Positions 34,081-43,197 of a stretch of 43,381 bases of DNA are shown in pieces. Made by a program: the position numbers and the translations under genes. The first letter of the stretch is position 1, and the number at the start of each line of letters is the position of its first letter. Under the pieces are notes generated by a model that was not told where the DNA came from, did not search any database, and saw only the letters and a list, made by a program, of their open reading frames with translations. The stretch is taken from contig CAURNT010000006.1 of NCBI GenBank assembly GCA_963526495.1, positions 1-43,381 of the forward strand, read 5' to 3'. The stretch comes from CAURNT01 sp963526495 (lineage in GTDB: Bacteria; Fusobacteriota; Fusobacteriia; Fusobacteriales; Leptotrichiaceae).

Positions 34081-35499
34081 ATGGAAAATTTAATATTAAT
34101 GGCAGATTCATATAAAGCTTCACATTATCTTCAATTTCCAGAAAATATGACATATATGCACGACTATATAGAAAGTCGTGGTGGACTATATGGTTATACT
34201 AAATTTTTTGGATTACAATATTACTTAAAAAAGTATCTATCTAAAAAAATAACTATGGATATGGTTAATGAAGCTAAAGAAGTTTTAGAACTGCATGGAC
34301 TACCATTTAATTATGATGGTTGGAAATATATTGTTGAAAAATACGATGGATACTTACCTATAAGGTTAAGAGCTGTTCCTGAAGGTGCTGTCGTAAAAAA
34401 TCATAATGTATTGATTACTGTTGAATCATTAGATGAAAAAGTTCCTTGGTTAGTAGGTTGGTTTGAAACACTTCTATTAAAAGTTTGGTATCCTATCACT
34501 GTTGCAACTTTTTCTTTTAAAGTGAAACAAATAATTGAACACTTTCTAAAAGTAACATCAGATAATTTTGAAACAGAATTACCTTTTAAATTTCATGATT
34601 TTGGATATAGAGGGGTTTCAAGTGAAGAAAGTGCTGGAATAGGTGGACTAGCTCATTTAACTAATTTTAAAGGTACAGATAATATTAATGCAGTTATGTT
34701 TGGAAGAAAATTCTACAAAGAAAATATGGCAGGATATAGTATTCCAGCAACTGAACACTCAACAATGACTTCATGGACTAGAAGTAAAGAAAAAGAAGCA
34801 TACAAAAATACTTTAGAAAAATTCCCTACTGGAAATGTTTCAATAGTAAGTGATAGTTATAACTATTTCCATGCTGTAAATACTATATTTTCTAATGAAC
34901 TAAAAGAAGATATATTAAAAAGAGATGGAATTGTAGTTATTAGACCAGATAGTGGAGATCCTATAACAAATATTCTATTCTCTCTTAAAATATTTGAAGA
35001 ACATTTTGGAACTACTTTAAACAGTAAAGGATATAAAGTTCTAAATAAAATTAGATTATTACAAGGAGATGGAATTTATGAGGATAATATTTGGGATATA
35101 TTAAAATCTATTACTGATAATGGATACTCTGCAGAAAATATTGCTTTTGGTTGCGGTGGTTCTCTGCTTCAAGGTAATAAACACTCAAGCATAAATAGAG
35201 ATACTCATAAATTTGCTATGAAATGTAGTTGTATTAAAGTTGGAGATAAGATAATAGATGTATATAAAGACCCTATAACCGATAAAGGTAAATTAAGTAA
35301 AAAAGGAAGATTAGATTTGATAAAAATTTCTGATTGTGAATTAGCAACTGTAAATATATCAAATTTAAATAAAGATGAATATCATCCAGATTCAGTTTTA
35401 AAAGTTGTATTTGAAAATGGTAAAATACTAAAAGAATACACTTTAGAAGAAGTAAGAAAAAATGAAAAATTATTTAATTGTAAAAGTATAGAGAGATAA
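34081..35499 (+). CDS. nadV: nicotinamide phosphoribosyltransferase (NAMPT/NadV)
   Basis: Converts nicotinamide and phosphoribosyl pyrophosphate to NMN, the first step of the two-step nicotinamide salvage to NAD. Diagnostic stretches are MADSYKASHYLQFPENMTYMHDYIESRGG, KFHDFGYRGVSSEESAGIGGLAHL, YSIPATEHSTMTSW (catalytic His), VSIVSDSYNYFHAV and VVIRPDSGDP, with FGCGGSLLQ near the end. 472 aa, typical. ATG 34081 lies after AAAGGAGG at 34070-34077; an upstream in-frame ATG would swallow that site. Ten bases after the ClC gene. Confidence 0.95.
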   Translation: MENLILMADSYKASHYLQFPENMTYMHDYIESRGGLYGYTKFFGLQYYLKKYLSKKITMDMVNEAKEVLELHGLPFNYDGWKYIVEKYDGYLPIRLRAVPEGAVVKNHNVLITVESLDEKVPWLVGWFETLLLKVWYPITVATFSFKVKQIIEHFLKVTSDNFETELPFKFHDFGYRGVSSEESAGIGGLAHLTNFKGTDNINAVMFGRKFYKENMAGYSIPATEHSTMTSWTRSKEKEAYKNTLEKFPTGNVSIVSDSYNYFHAVNTIFSNELKEDILKRDGIVVIRPDSGDPITNILFSLKIFEEHFGTTLNSKGYKVLNKIRLLQGDGIYEDNIWDILKSITDNGYSAENIAFGCGGSLLQGNKHSSINRDTHKFAMKCSCIKVGDKIIDVYKDPITDKGKLSKKGRLDLIKISDCELATVNISNLNKDEYHPDSVLKVVFENGKILKEYTLEEVRKNEKLFNCKSIER

Positions 35500-35502
35500 A
35501 TT

Positions 35503-35553
35503 AAAAGGAAGAAATAAAAATTACGTATTATGTTATTTTATATTCTTCCTTTT
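35503..35553. terminator. bidirectional terminator between nadV and the lipoprotein cyclophilin
   Basis: Eleven-base stem AAAAGGAAGAA / TTCTTCCTTTT (35503-35513, 35543-35553), with a long AT-rich interior that can extend the stem. Between convergent genes; T-runs are short on either side. Confidence 0.65.
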
Positions 35554-35567
35554 TCATATTATAAATA

Positions 35568-36248
35568 TTATTTATTATTTTCTAATTTTATATATCCTGT
35601 TTTTTCAAGTCCTTTAGTCCACTCTTCTATTTCTTTAGAAAAATTATTTAAGAACGTATTCACATTATAACCTGTTATTTCAACATCTAATATCTTATCA
35701 TCTTGTCTTATTAGTCTTGCAACAGTTAAGTCATTACTATCTATTAAGTTTCCTATAATCGAGTAATTATCATTATAGGCATCAACTCTTTGTAAAGTTA
35801 CAAAGAATTGTGAACCATTAGTATCTTTACCAGTATTTGCCATAGCTAATATCCCAGATCTATCAAATTTTAAATAACTAAATTCATCAGATATAGTATA
35901 ACCTGGATTACCTGTTCCATCATGATTTACACTTCTATCTCCACTTTGAATAATATTATTAACACTTACTCTATGAAAATTCAAATCATTGTAATATCCA
36001 CTTTTTGCCAAGAATACAAAATTAGCAACTAATTTAGGAGCAGCTTCAGGATATAAATAAACTTTAATATCTCCTTTTGTTGTTTTTATATTTGCTTGTA
36101 ATTTATATGATTTCATTTTATTTGAAAATTCTTCTTCTTTAGTTAATCCAAATAATTTTTCACCAACAAAACTTTCGACTACACTACTACAGCTGATAAG
36201 TGTAAAACTAAACAAAATAGTTATTAAAACCTTATATAATTTTTTCAT
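35568..36248 (-). CDS. cyclophilin-type peptidyl-prolyl isomerase lipoprotein
   Basis: A second prolyl isomerase, this one exported. The signal peptide ends in a lipobox (LISC, cysteine 20), so it is anchored to a membrane and helps fold envelope proteins. The core has FHRVSVNNIIQSGDRS, ILAMANTGKDTNGSQFFVT and NYSIIGNLI. At 226 aa it is longer than the cytosolic copy because of the linker. AGGTG precedes the ATG. Eight bases after the 117-aa unknown. Confidence 0.92.
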   Translation of the reverse strand: MKKLYKVLITILFSFTLISCSSVVESFVGEKLFGLTKEEEFSNKMKSYKLQANIKTTKGDIKVYLYPEAAPKLVANFVFLAKSGYYNDLNFHRVSVNNIIQSGDRSVNHDGTGNPGYTISDEFSYLKFDRSGILAMANTGKDTNGSQFFVTLQRVDAYNDNYSIIGNLIDSNDLTVARLIRQDDKILDVEITGYNVNTFLNNFSKEIEEWTKGLEKTGYIKLENNK

Positions 36249-36256
36249 AAAACACC

Positions 36257-36610
36257 TTAGAAATTAAATGGGCTTATCATAGCCTCAATATTTATTTCTT
36301 CCTTTCTATTAAAATTAAATATGTTAAAATTAAAATGTTCAACTTTTAAATTACTTATTATTTTCATCTCTTCTCTTTCTGTTAAAATCATATCATATAT
36401 TACAAGTAAATCTAAAACTTGTTCATCGGAATTTACAACCTCTACGATATTTATTAATCTTCTTGGATTGATATTTAAACTTTCTTTTAAAACTTCATTT
36501 GCAAGTTTTTTATTAGAAATAGCATGATAGAGATTTGATTCTAAATTATTTAAAACAATACCAAATAAAATATTAGGAACTTTAGCCTTTTTTAATGTTA
36601 CAATAGCCAT
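36257..36610 (-). CDS. hypothetical small protein
   Basis: Not recognised. The 117-aa product has no signal peptide or membrane segment and contains a helical middle (LANEVLKESLNINPRRLINIVEVV). ATG 36610 is chosen because AAGGAGG is eight bases upstream; an earlier ATG lies before that site. It is cotranscribed with the lipoprotein cyclophilin. Confidence 0.6.
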   Translation of the reverse strand: MAIVTLKKAKVPNILFGIVLNNLESNLYHAISNKKLANEVLKESLNINPRRLINIVEVVNSDEQVLDLLVIYDMILTEREEMKIISNLKVEHFNFNIFNFNRKEEINIEAMISPFNF

Positions 36611-36632
36611 ATATCCTCCTTCCATTTTATAT

Positions 36633-36661
36633 ATTTTATCATAGATAAAATTTTATTTCAA
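36633..36661 (-). promoter_or_regulatory. promoter of the unknown/cyclophilin operon
   Basis: On the minus strand, TTGAAA (36661-36656), 17 bases, then an extended -10 TGaTAAAAT (TAAAAT 36638-36633). It fires left into the gene at 36610. Confidence 0.72.
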
Positions 36662-36674
36662 TTAAATAAATAGA

Positions 36675-36692
36675 CTCTAATTTATTTTAGAG
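36675..36692 (-). terminator. terminator after the mac operon
   Basis: Six-base stem CTCTAA / TTAGAG with six-base loop (36675-36692). On the minus strand the tail is TCTATTTATTT, which is T-rich but broken. A short, moderate terminator. Confidence 0.5.
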
Positions 36693-36704
36693 CCTAATTA
36701 AATT

Positions 36705-37889
36705 CTATTCAGATCTTAAAGCTTCCATTGGTGAAAGTTTTGATGCTTTTCTTGCAGGATAAATACCAAATATTAATCCTGTTCCCATAGAAACTGTAAG
36801 AGACATAATTAATACACTAATTTTTAATATTGGAATAATATGTAGGAATATTCCAATTATTGAAGCAAGTCCATAACCTATGGTTAAACCAATCAGTCCA
36901 CCAGTTAAAGTTAGTATTATAGATTCTATTAAAAATTGTAATAGTATATGTTTATTTTTAGCACCGATAGCTTTTCTTAAGCCTATTTCACTTATTCTTT
37001 CAGTAACAGATACTAGCATAATATTCATAACACCTATACCACCAACAAGTAAAGAAATTCCTGCAATAAATGATATAAATATAGAAATTTTATTAAGTAT
37101 TCCAGTAACTTCTTTTAATTGATCACTAACTAAAGATATTTTATATAAATCATCTTGACCAGTTTTAGCTTTAAGATATCCTTTTAAAACATTTACTGTT
37201 TCCGTCATTTTCTTTTCATCTTTAACTTTAAATGTAAAGCCACTATTATACTCTTGGGCATCAACTGGTACAAAAATATTAATTACAGGTTGTGGAATAG
37301 CAGATACTTGTTCTGGTTTTTGAGTTACTCCAACTATTGTGTATGAATAAGTATAACCATCAAAATCTGAAAAATTAAGAAGTTTTCCTAATGCATTTTC
37401 TGGGTTTCCATAAGTTCTAACAGCTGAATCATAATCCATAATCGCAACTTCAGCTTTACTCTTATACTCTTCTTCTGTGATTTTTCTTCCATAATCTACT
37501 CTATAGCTATAAGCATTTAGATTTTTATCATTAACTCCTCTAACACCAACATAAACTTCATCATCTGTAATACCTTGTAATTGAGTTTCAAAAAATGCAG
37601 TATCTATGTTTGGTAATTGTTCTATAATTTCTAAATCACTTTCTTTAAAATAGAAATCTCTATTTATTGTAGTTTTTGCTAATTTCTTTTGATCGATATC
37701 AACTTCTACTATTTTAGTTAAAGATTTTGTTAAATCTCCTAATAAATTATTTTGAAAACCAGCTCCAACTGAAGATATTAATACAACAGAAGCAATCCCA
37801 ACAATTATACCCAGCATTGTTAAAAATGATCTAACTTTAAAAGAAAAAAGACTTTTTATAGATAATTTAACTAATTCCCATATATCCAC
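36705..37889 (-). CDS. MacB-type ABC permease
   Basis: Inner-membrane part of a MacAB-type exporter. One membrane segment (about 20-42), a large periplasmic domain with QIDQKK.. and VVGVTQKPEQVSAIPQP, then three segments from about 275. The FtsX hallmark is SVTERISEIGLRKAIGAKNKHI. 394 aa is the usual size of the separated permease. The start is GTG 37889, overlapping the ATPase stop (TAGTG). Last gene of the run. Confidence 0.9.
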   Translation of the reverse strand: MDIWELVKLSIKSLFSFKVRSFLTMLGIIVGIASVVLISSVGAGFQNNLLGDLTKSLTKIVEVDIDQKKLAKTTINRDFYFKESDLEIIEQLPNIDTAFFETQLQGITDDEVYVGVRGVNDKNLNAYSYRVDYGRKITEEEYKSKAEVAIMDYDSAVRTYGNPENALGKLLNFSDFDGYTYSYTIVGVTQKPEQVSAIPQPVINIFVPVDAQEYNSGFTFKVKDEKKMTETVNVLKGYLKAKTGQDDLYKISLVSDQLKEVTGILNKISIFISFIAGISLLVGGIGVMNIMLVSVTERISEIGLRKAIGAKNKHILLQFLIESIILTLTGGLIGLTIGYGLASIIGIFLHIIPILKISVLIMSLTVSMGTGLIFGIYPARKASKLSPMEALRSE

Positions 37890-38581
37890 TAAATACCCCT
37901 TCTTTCTTTTACTATTTCATCAGAATTTATAACTCCATCTCTAAGTCTAATAATTCTCTTAGTATGTTCTGCAACATCCTCTTCATGTGTTACCATAAGT
38001 ATAGTTACACCTTTATCATTTAAATCTTTAAAAATATTTAATATCTCTTCTCCAGATTTACTGTCTAAATTACCTGTAGGTTCATCTGCAAATATTATTT
38101 TAGGATCATTTATCAATGCACGAGCTATAGCAACTCTTTGCTTTTGACCTCCTGACATTTCTACAGGTCTATGATTTATTCTTTCTCCAAGTCCAACCAT
38201 TTCTAATGCTTTTTTTGCTTTTTCATGTCTTGTTTTTCTATCAACACCCTTATACATTGCTGGAAGCTCAACATTTTCTATTGCTGTTAATTTTGGTAAT
38301 AAATTATATGCTTGAAACACAAATCCTATTTTTTCATTTCTGACTGTAGATAAATCATTTTCATGCATATTAGAAACATCTATACCATCTAAAGTATATG
38401 TACCAGTAGTAAGATTATCAAGACATCCTAAAATATTAAGAAATGTTGATTTTCCACTACCTGAAGGTCCCATAAGTGCAACATATTCACCTTCTTTTAC
38501 ACTTAAGTTAAGACCTTTTAATACTTCTAAAGAAAGCTTCCCATTTTTATATACTTTCACAAGGTCTTTTACTTCTATCAT
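37889..38581 (-). CDS. MacB-type ABC ATPase
   Basis: Energises the permease encoded next. Walker A GPSGSGKST (38-46), Q-loop FVFQAYNLLPKLTAIENV, signature LSGGQKQRVAIARAL (in the form MSGGQKQRV), Walker B IIFADEPTGNLDSKSG and H-loop VTHEED. 230 aa, typical of LolD/MacB. The start overlaps the end of the adaptor gene by four bases. All catalytic residues look intact. Confidence 0.96.
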   Translation of the reverse strand: MIEVKDLVKVYKNGKLSLEVLKGLNLSVKEGEYVALMGPSGSGKSTFLNILGCLDNLTTGTYTLDGIDVSNMHENDLSTVRNEKIGFVFQAYNLLPKLTAIENVELPAMYKGVDRKTRHEKAKKALEMVGLGERINHRPVEMSGGQKQRVAIARALINDPKIIFADEPTGNLDSKSGEEILNIFKDLNDKGVTILMVTHEEDVAEHTKRIIRLRDGVINSDEIVKERRGI

Positions 38582-39645
38582 TTTAATTTATCTCCCTCTT
38601 TAAATTGTTTAGATACATTATTTAATAATTTATCTCCCACTTCAAGTCCAGATTTTATTTCATAATTTATATTATCAGTTTTACCAACAGTAACTTCACG
38701 TTTTTCTACTATATTATTTTTTCCTAGTACATAAACATATGACTTATTTGCAGCAGCATCTATTTCAACATAAAGTAATGGTACAGTTATTACATCATTT
38801 AATTCATCATATATTATGCTCAATTTAACTTTTTCTCCAGGTTTAAGTCCTGAATTTTTTTCTAATTTAACATTAGTTTTAGTTACAGAATCATTAAATT
38901 TAGTACTTAAAGTAGATATTTTAGATATATCTGAAACAGTAGCTTCAATTTTTGTACCATCTGGTAAAGAATCTGATTTAATTATAACTTTTGAACCAAC
39001 TTTTATGTTTTTTACTTTAGAATTAGGAATTTCTGCCGTAACTTTTAAATTTTCAACATCAACTATTTTAAATAATTGTTTACCTTGATCCACTTTTAAA
39101 TTATCATCTGCATTTGATTCTGTTATTACTCCTGATACAGGAGAAACTACGCTGCTCGATAAACCACTACTTGAATTTTTTGCACTCTTTAAGTCAAGTT
39201 CAGAAAGTCTTAAAGCATTTTTGGCTTGTTCAACTTCAGATTTTGATGCTCCACCTACAGAATATAAAGCTTGTAAATCTACTAAATCTTTTTTTCTTTG
39301 ACTTACAGTAAGAGCTGCTTTATCTATATTTATTTTAATATCTTCTATACTAGATGAATCCATATCTAAAAGAATTGCACCTTTTTCTACTTCATCACCT
39401 AGTCTATAATAAACTTTTTTTACCTTACCAGGAACTGTTGGAAATACTAAAACTTCTTTTTCACTTTCTACCGTACCATCAACATCATATTTTAATAACA
39501 TATTAGTTTTTTCAACTTCTTTAATTTCTGCATTCGCTACACTTACAGTAGCGTTTGAAGTTGAACTTGTAAATTTAACCAAAGAAATACCTGCTATTAT
39601 TACAAATATTGCAATTATTGCAAATCTTTTTTTATTCTTTAACAT
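38578..39645 (-). CDS. macA: MacA/HlyD-type periplasmic adaptor
   Basis: Bridges the inner-membrane pump to the outer-membrane channel. One N-terminal membrane segment (about 8-28), then a biotinyl-lipoyl-like half (VSVANAEIKEVEK..., YRLGDEVEKGAILLDMD). A coiled hairpin (about 95-150) is followed by SPVSGVITESNADDNLKVDQGKQLFKI, a beta barrel and a membrane-proximal domain. 355 aa, normal. AGAGGTG precedes the ATG. Overlaps tolC-like by 14 bases. Confidence 0.9.
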   Translation of the reverse strand: MLKNKKRFAIIAIFVIIAGISLVKFTSSTSNATVSVANAEIKEVEKTNMLLKYDVDGTVESEKEVLVFPTVPGKVKKVYYRLGDEVEKGAILLDMDSSSIEDIKINIDKAALTVSQRKKDLVDLQALYSVGGASKSEVEQAKNALRLSELDLKSAKNSSSGLSSSVVSPVSGVITESNADDNLKVDQGKQLFKIVDVENLKVTAEIPNSKVKNIKVGSKVIIKSDSLPDGTKIEATVSDISKISTLSTKFNDSVTKTNVKLEKNSGLKPGEKVKLSIIYDELNDVITVPLLYVEIDAAANKSYVYVLGKNNIVEKREVTVGKTDNINYEIKSGLEVGDKLLNNVSKQFKEGDKLK

Positions 39646-40849
39646 TAATTACACCTCTTTTTACCTTATTTTTAAATAATAGTAAATCAATTTTACTTTC
39701 TTCTAAATTCATTTTTGCTTTAATTAATTCTATTCTTTTTTCAATTATTTTAGTGAATTTTTCTGTCCCTATTTCATATTTTTTATTTATTATTACAAGT
39801 TCTTCTGTTAAATTTTTTAAATTTACTTCATTACTTGTATAATTATATCTTAATTTATTATACCTATTTTTATATTCAGCTAAAAGTCTATTAGTTGTAT
39901 GTTCTATATTTTTTTCTTTTTCAAGTGCTTCTTTATACGTTTCTTCTAAATCACTATCATTAAAAATTTCAAAACTTTTATTTACATTTATACCTACATT
40001 AAAGGAATTTTTACTTATATCATATCCAAAATTAGGAGTAATATTTGGCAATGTATTCATAGCAAAATTTTTATTTTTTGATATCTTAATTTTTTCAATA
40101 TTTAATCTTTCTAATAATATATCATTCGATAATACATAATTTAATATATCATTATCTGTAATATTTATTGTATCTATATTATTAAATAAAGGAGTATTCT
40201 CTATTTTTAAATTTTTTTCTAATAATTCAAATTTTACAACTTCTAAATTTTCTTTATCTAATATACTTTTAGCTTCTTGAAGCTTAATCTGAGTATTTGC
40301 AACATCAAAATCAAATTTAGAAATTTTACCTATTTTATAGTTTTTTTCTAACACTTCTAAGTCTTTTTTATATTTTAAATTTTCATTATCACTTAAATCA
40401 AATTCCATTTGTGCTAATATATATTTTTTATAAACACTTAATTGTTCATCTAATTCTTTTTCTTTTTCAATTTCTAATTTTTTCTTATCTATAAGAGTAT
40501 TAATATCTGCTTCACTAAATTTATTATATAAAAACTCATTTATAGTTTTTGAAAAAACTATTTTATGATTTACAACATTTTTATTCAATAAATCAAAACC
40601 TAAAGTATAATTAATTCCACCAATACTTATACTATTATTCTGAATTACAGTATTTGGATTACTTGAATAATCTAAATTACTTGATATATTAATATTATTA
40701 AAATCTCCTATTTTATTTTTAATATTAGTTTTTTCTAATAATTTTATTTTATCATCATATTTTTTATCTAAATTTATATCTTTAAAATCTTTAATATTTA
40801 TATTAGCAAGTAAAATTACTGGGAAAAGGGCCATATAAATTTTATTCAT
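39632..40849 (-). CDS. TolC-family outer-membrane efflux protein
   Basis: Outer-membrane channel-tunnel partner. A likely signal peptide (about 1-16) precedes two long helical halves, with the second repeat near ILYNVGINVNKSFEI, and helical stretches such as KNRYNKLRYNYTSNEVNLKNLTEELVIINKKYEIG, typical of TolC hairpins. 405 aa is short but within range for this family. Its presence indicates a two-membrane cell. Conservation is low, so the call rests on shape and on the macA neighbour. Confidence 0.82.
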   Translation of the reverse strand: MNKIYMALFPVILLANINIKDFKDINLDKKYDDKIKLLEKTNIKNKIGDFNNINISSNLDYSSNPNTVIQNNSISIGGINYTLGFDLLNKNVVNHKIVFSKTINEFLYNKFSEADINTLIDKKKLEIEKEKELDEQLSVYKKYILAQMEFDLSDNENLKYKKDLEVLEKNYKIGKISKFDFDVANTQIKLQEAKSILDKENLEVVKFELLEKNLKIENTPLFNNIDTINITDNDILNYVLSNDILLERLNIEKIKISKNKNFAMNTLPNITPNFGYDISKNSFNVGINVNKSFEIFNDSDLEETYKEALEKEKNIEHTTNRLLAEYKNRYNKLRYNYTSNEVNLKNLTEELVIINKKYEIGTEKFTKIIEKRIELIKAKMNLEESKIDLLLFKNKVKRGVINVKE

Positions 40850-41176
40850 TTAATCTCCTTTCTTATTTCCTTTATTATCAAAATTAATTATAATACATAA
40901 TTCTGTTATAGGATGCACTAACAAAAACAATATTATTTGAATAAATAAAATACCAAAATTTATACCATATCTTTTTAATAATATAGTCAATATTAGCGAA
41001 ATTATACCTAATACTAAAATTGATATTGCATAAGTTTTTTGAGCAAATACCCAAGTTTTATGATTAATTTTAGATCTTTTAGTCCTATAACCAAAATGAT
41101 TATTTACTTTAGATGGATACCTAAATATCCATAAGTAACCACAAAATATCATTAATAAGGGTGTAATGTATATCAT
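40850..41176 (-). CDS. SdpI-family small membrane protein
   Basis: Three-segment inner-membrane protein resembling SdpI, an immunity protein against a secreted toxin in Bacillus. The conserved motif is GYRTKRSKINHKTWVFAQKTYA (read as GYRT...W.fA), located between the first and second segments. ATG 41176 is chosen because TAGGAG directly touches the ATG at 41185 and leaves no spacing. It sits between typA and the efflux genes. Immunity is inference from the family. Confidence 0.8.
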   Translation of the reverse strand: MIYITPLLMIFCGYLWIFRYPSKVNNHFGYRTKRSKINHKTWVFAQKTYAISILVLGIISLILTILLKRYGINFGILFIQIILFLLVHPITELCIIINFDNKGNKKGD

Positions 41177-41188
41177 ATACCTCATCTC

Positions 41189-43000
41189 CTATTTATTTAA
41201 TTGATTTCTTTCTCTTTTTCTCTCATTTTCAGTTAAAAGTTTTTTTCTTAATCTTATATTATTGGGTGTGATTTCAACTAATTCATCATCATTAATATAC
41301 TCTAATGCCATCTCAAGAGTAAAGACTTTAGCCGGTGCAAGTTTTACATTATCATCACTTCCTGCAGCACGCATATTAGTTAATTTTTTTTCTTTACATG
41401 CATTAACTATTAAATCATTATCTCTATTATGTTCACCTACTATCATACCTTCATATACTTCAATACCAGGTTCAACAAAAAGTATACCACGAGGTTGTAA
41501 ACTATTTAGTCCATAAGCATAAGTAGTTCCATTTTCCATTGATATTAAAACACCTTTTCTTAAGTTTGAAATATCTCCTTTATATTTTTCATAATCATAA
41601 AATGTATGATTTAAAATACCAGTACCTCTTGTATCTGTTAAAAATTCATTTCTAAATCCAATAAGTCCTCTTGCTGGAACTTTAAATTCAAGTCTTGTAT
41701 AACCATCACTACCTTGTATAAGATTAGTCATTTCACCTTTTCTAACTCCTATTTTTTCTATAACTACTCCTACAAATTCATCTGCTACATCAATAGTTGC
41801 ATATTCTATAGGTTCAGTTAATACACCATCAATTTCTTTAAATATTACTTTAGGTTTAGAAACTTGTATTTCATAACCTTCTCTTCTCATATTTTCTAAT
41901 AGAATAGATAATTGTAATTCTCCTCTACCTTTAACAAGGAATACATCAGGAGAATCTGTAGTTTCTAATTTCATACTTACATTATGATTTACCTCGTGCG
42001 TTAATCTTTCAAGTATATTTCTAGAAGTTATGTATTTCCCATCTTTACCAGCAAATGGTGAGTCATTAACTATAAAGTTCATAGATAATGTAGGTTCATC
42101 TATATCTATTAAAGGAAGAGGTTTAATATTATCTTTATCTGATATAGTTTCACCTATATCCACTCCTTCAATCCCAGCAACAGTTACTATTTGTCCTGCA
42201 ACAGCACTTTCTAATTCAACTCTTTTCAATCCTTCATATCCATATATTCTACTTATTTTAGATTTAACTTGACTGGCATCTCTTTTAACTAAAACTATTT
42301 CTTGATTTTTTTCTATTGATCCGTTATATATTCTTCCTGTAGCTAACTTTCCTACATATTCATCATACTCTATATTAGTTACAAGCATTTGTAATGATTC
42401 ATTTATATCACCTTCAGGTTCAGGTACATTTTTTACAATTAAATCAAATAACGGTTTCATATTATCACTTTCATCTGTTAAATGTAATTTTGCTATACCA
42501 TTTTTAGCTGAGGTATATACTACTGGGAAATCAAGTTGTACGTCATTTGCTCCAAGTTCTACAAATAAATCAAAAACAAGGTTAACTACATTTTCTGGAT
42601 CTGAATTTGGTCTATCAATCTTATTTACTACAACTATTGGATTTAATCCATGCTCTAAAGCTTGTTTTAATACATATTTAGTTTGTGGCATCACACCTTC
42701 AAACGCATCTACTAATAAAAGTACAGAATCAACCATTTTTAATATTCTTTGTACCTCACCACCAAAATCAGCATGTCCTGGTGTATCAACAATGTTTATC
42801 TTATACCCTTCATAATTTATAGAAGCATTTTTAGAAAATATTGTTATTCCTCTTTCACGTTCTATATCATTGCTATCCATAACTCTTTCTTGTAATTTCT
42901 CATGACTTGAAAAAGTTCCTGATTGTCTTAGTAGTGCATCTACTAATGTTGTTTTACCATGATCTACATGGGCAATTATTGCTATATTTTTTATTTTCAT
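41189..43000 (-). CDS. typA: ribosome-associated GTPase TypA/BipA
   Basis: Translation-factor GTPase related to EF-G that binds the ribosome and acts in 50S assembly and stress adaptation. GTP motifs are AHVDHGKTT, RERGITI, VDTPGHADFGGEV and VNKIDRP, followed by SAKNG. Domains II, III and V and the TypA-specific C-terminus (RDNDLIVNACKEKKLTNMRAAGSDD, then TPNNIRLRKK) are present. 603 aa, full length. AAGGAAGG precedes the ATG. First gene of the six-gene leftward run. Confidence 0.97.
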   Translation of the reverse strand: MKIKNIAIIAHVDHGKTTLVDALLRQSGTFSSHEKLQERVMDSNDIERERGITIFSKNASINYEGYKINIVDTPGHADFGGEVQRILKMVDSVLLLVDAFEGVMPQTKYVLKQALEHGLNPIVVVNKIDRPNSDPENVVNLVFDLFVELGANDVQLDFPVVYTSAKNGIAKLHLTDESDNMKPLFDLIVKNVPEPEGDINESLQMLVTNIEYDEYVGKLATGRIYNGSIEKNQEIVLVKRDASQVKSKISRIYGYEGLKRVELESAVAGQIVTVAGIEGVDIGETISDKDNIKPLPLIDIDEPTLSMNFIVNDSPFAGKDGKYITSRNILERLTHEVNHNVSMKLETTDSPDVFLVKGRGELQLSILLENMRREGYEIQVSKPKVIFKEIDGVLTEPIEYATIDVADEFVGVVIEKIGVRKGEMTNLIQGSDGYTRLEFKVPARGLIGFRNEFLTDTRGTGILNHTFYDYEKYKGDISNLRKGVLISMENGTTYAYGLNSLQPRGILFVEPGIEVYEGMIVGEHNRDNDLIVNACKEKKLTNMRAAGSDDNVKLAPAKVFTLEMALEYINDDELVEITPNNIRLRKKLLTENERKRERNQLNK

Positions 43001-43031
43001 TTAATCTAACCTTCCTTTAATTATATATTGT

Positions 43032-43060
43032 ATTATATCATTTAAGAGTATATTTGTATA
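43032..43060 (-). promoter_or_regulatory. proximal typA promoter
   Basis: On the minus strand, TATACA (43060-43055), 17 bases, and an extended -10 TGaTATAAT (TATAAT 43037-43032). Start near 43025, about 25 bases before the typA ATG. Confidence 0.68.
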
Positions 43061-43168
43061 GTTAAAAACATTTATACTTTTTAAATTAATATATAACTTA
43101 TTTTTTTAAACTTGAAGTAGATAAAAATCTAAATTTTTTCTTGTATTTTATATTATCATATCAACAAT

Positions 43169-43197
43169 ATTATATATCATATAATATTATTTGTCAA
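43169..43197 (-). promoter_or_regulatory. perfect-consensus leftward promoter
   Basis: On the minus strand, TTGACA (43197-43192), exactly 17 bases, TATAAT (43174-43169): full consensus at both boxes. It points to typA, giving a leader of about 160 bases that includes the proximal promoter. Confidence 0.75.
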
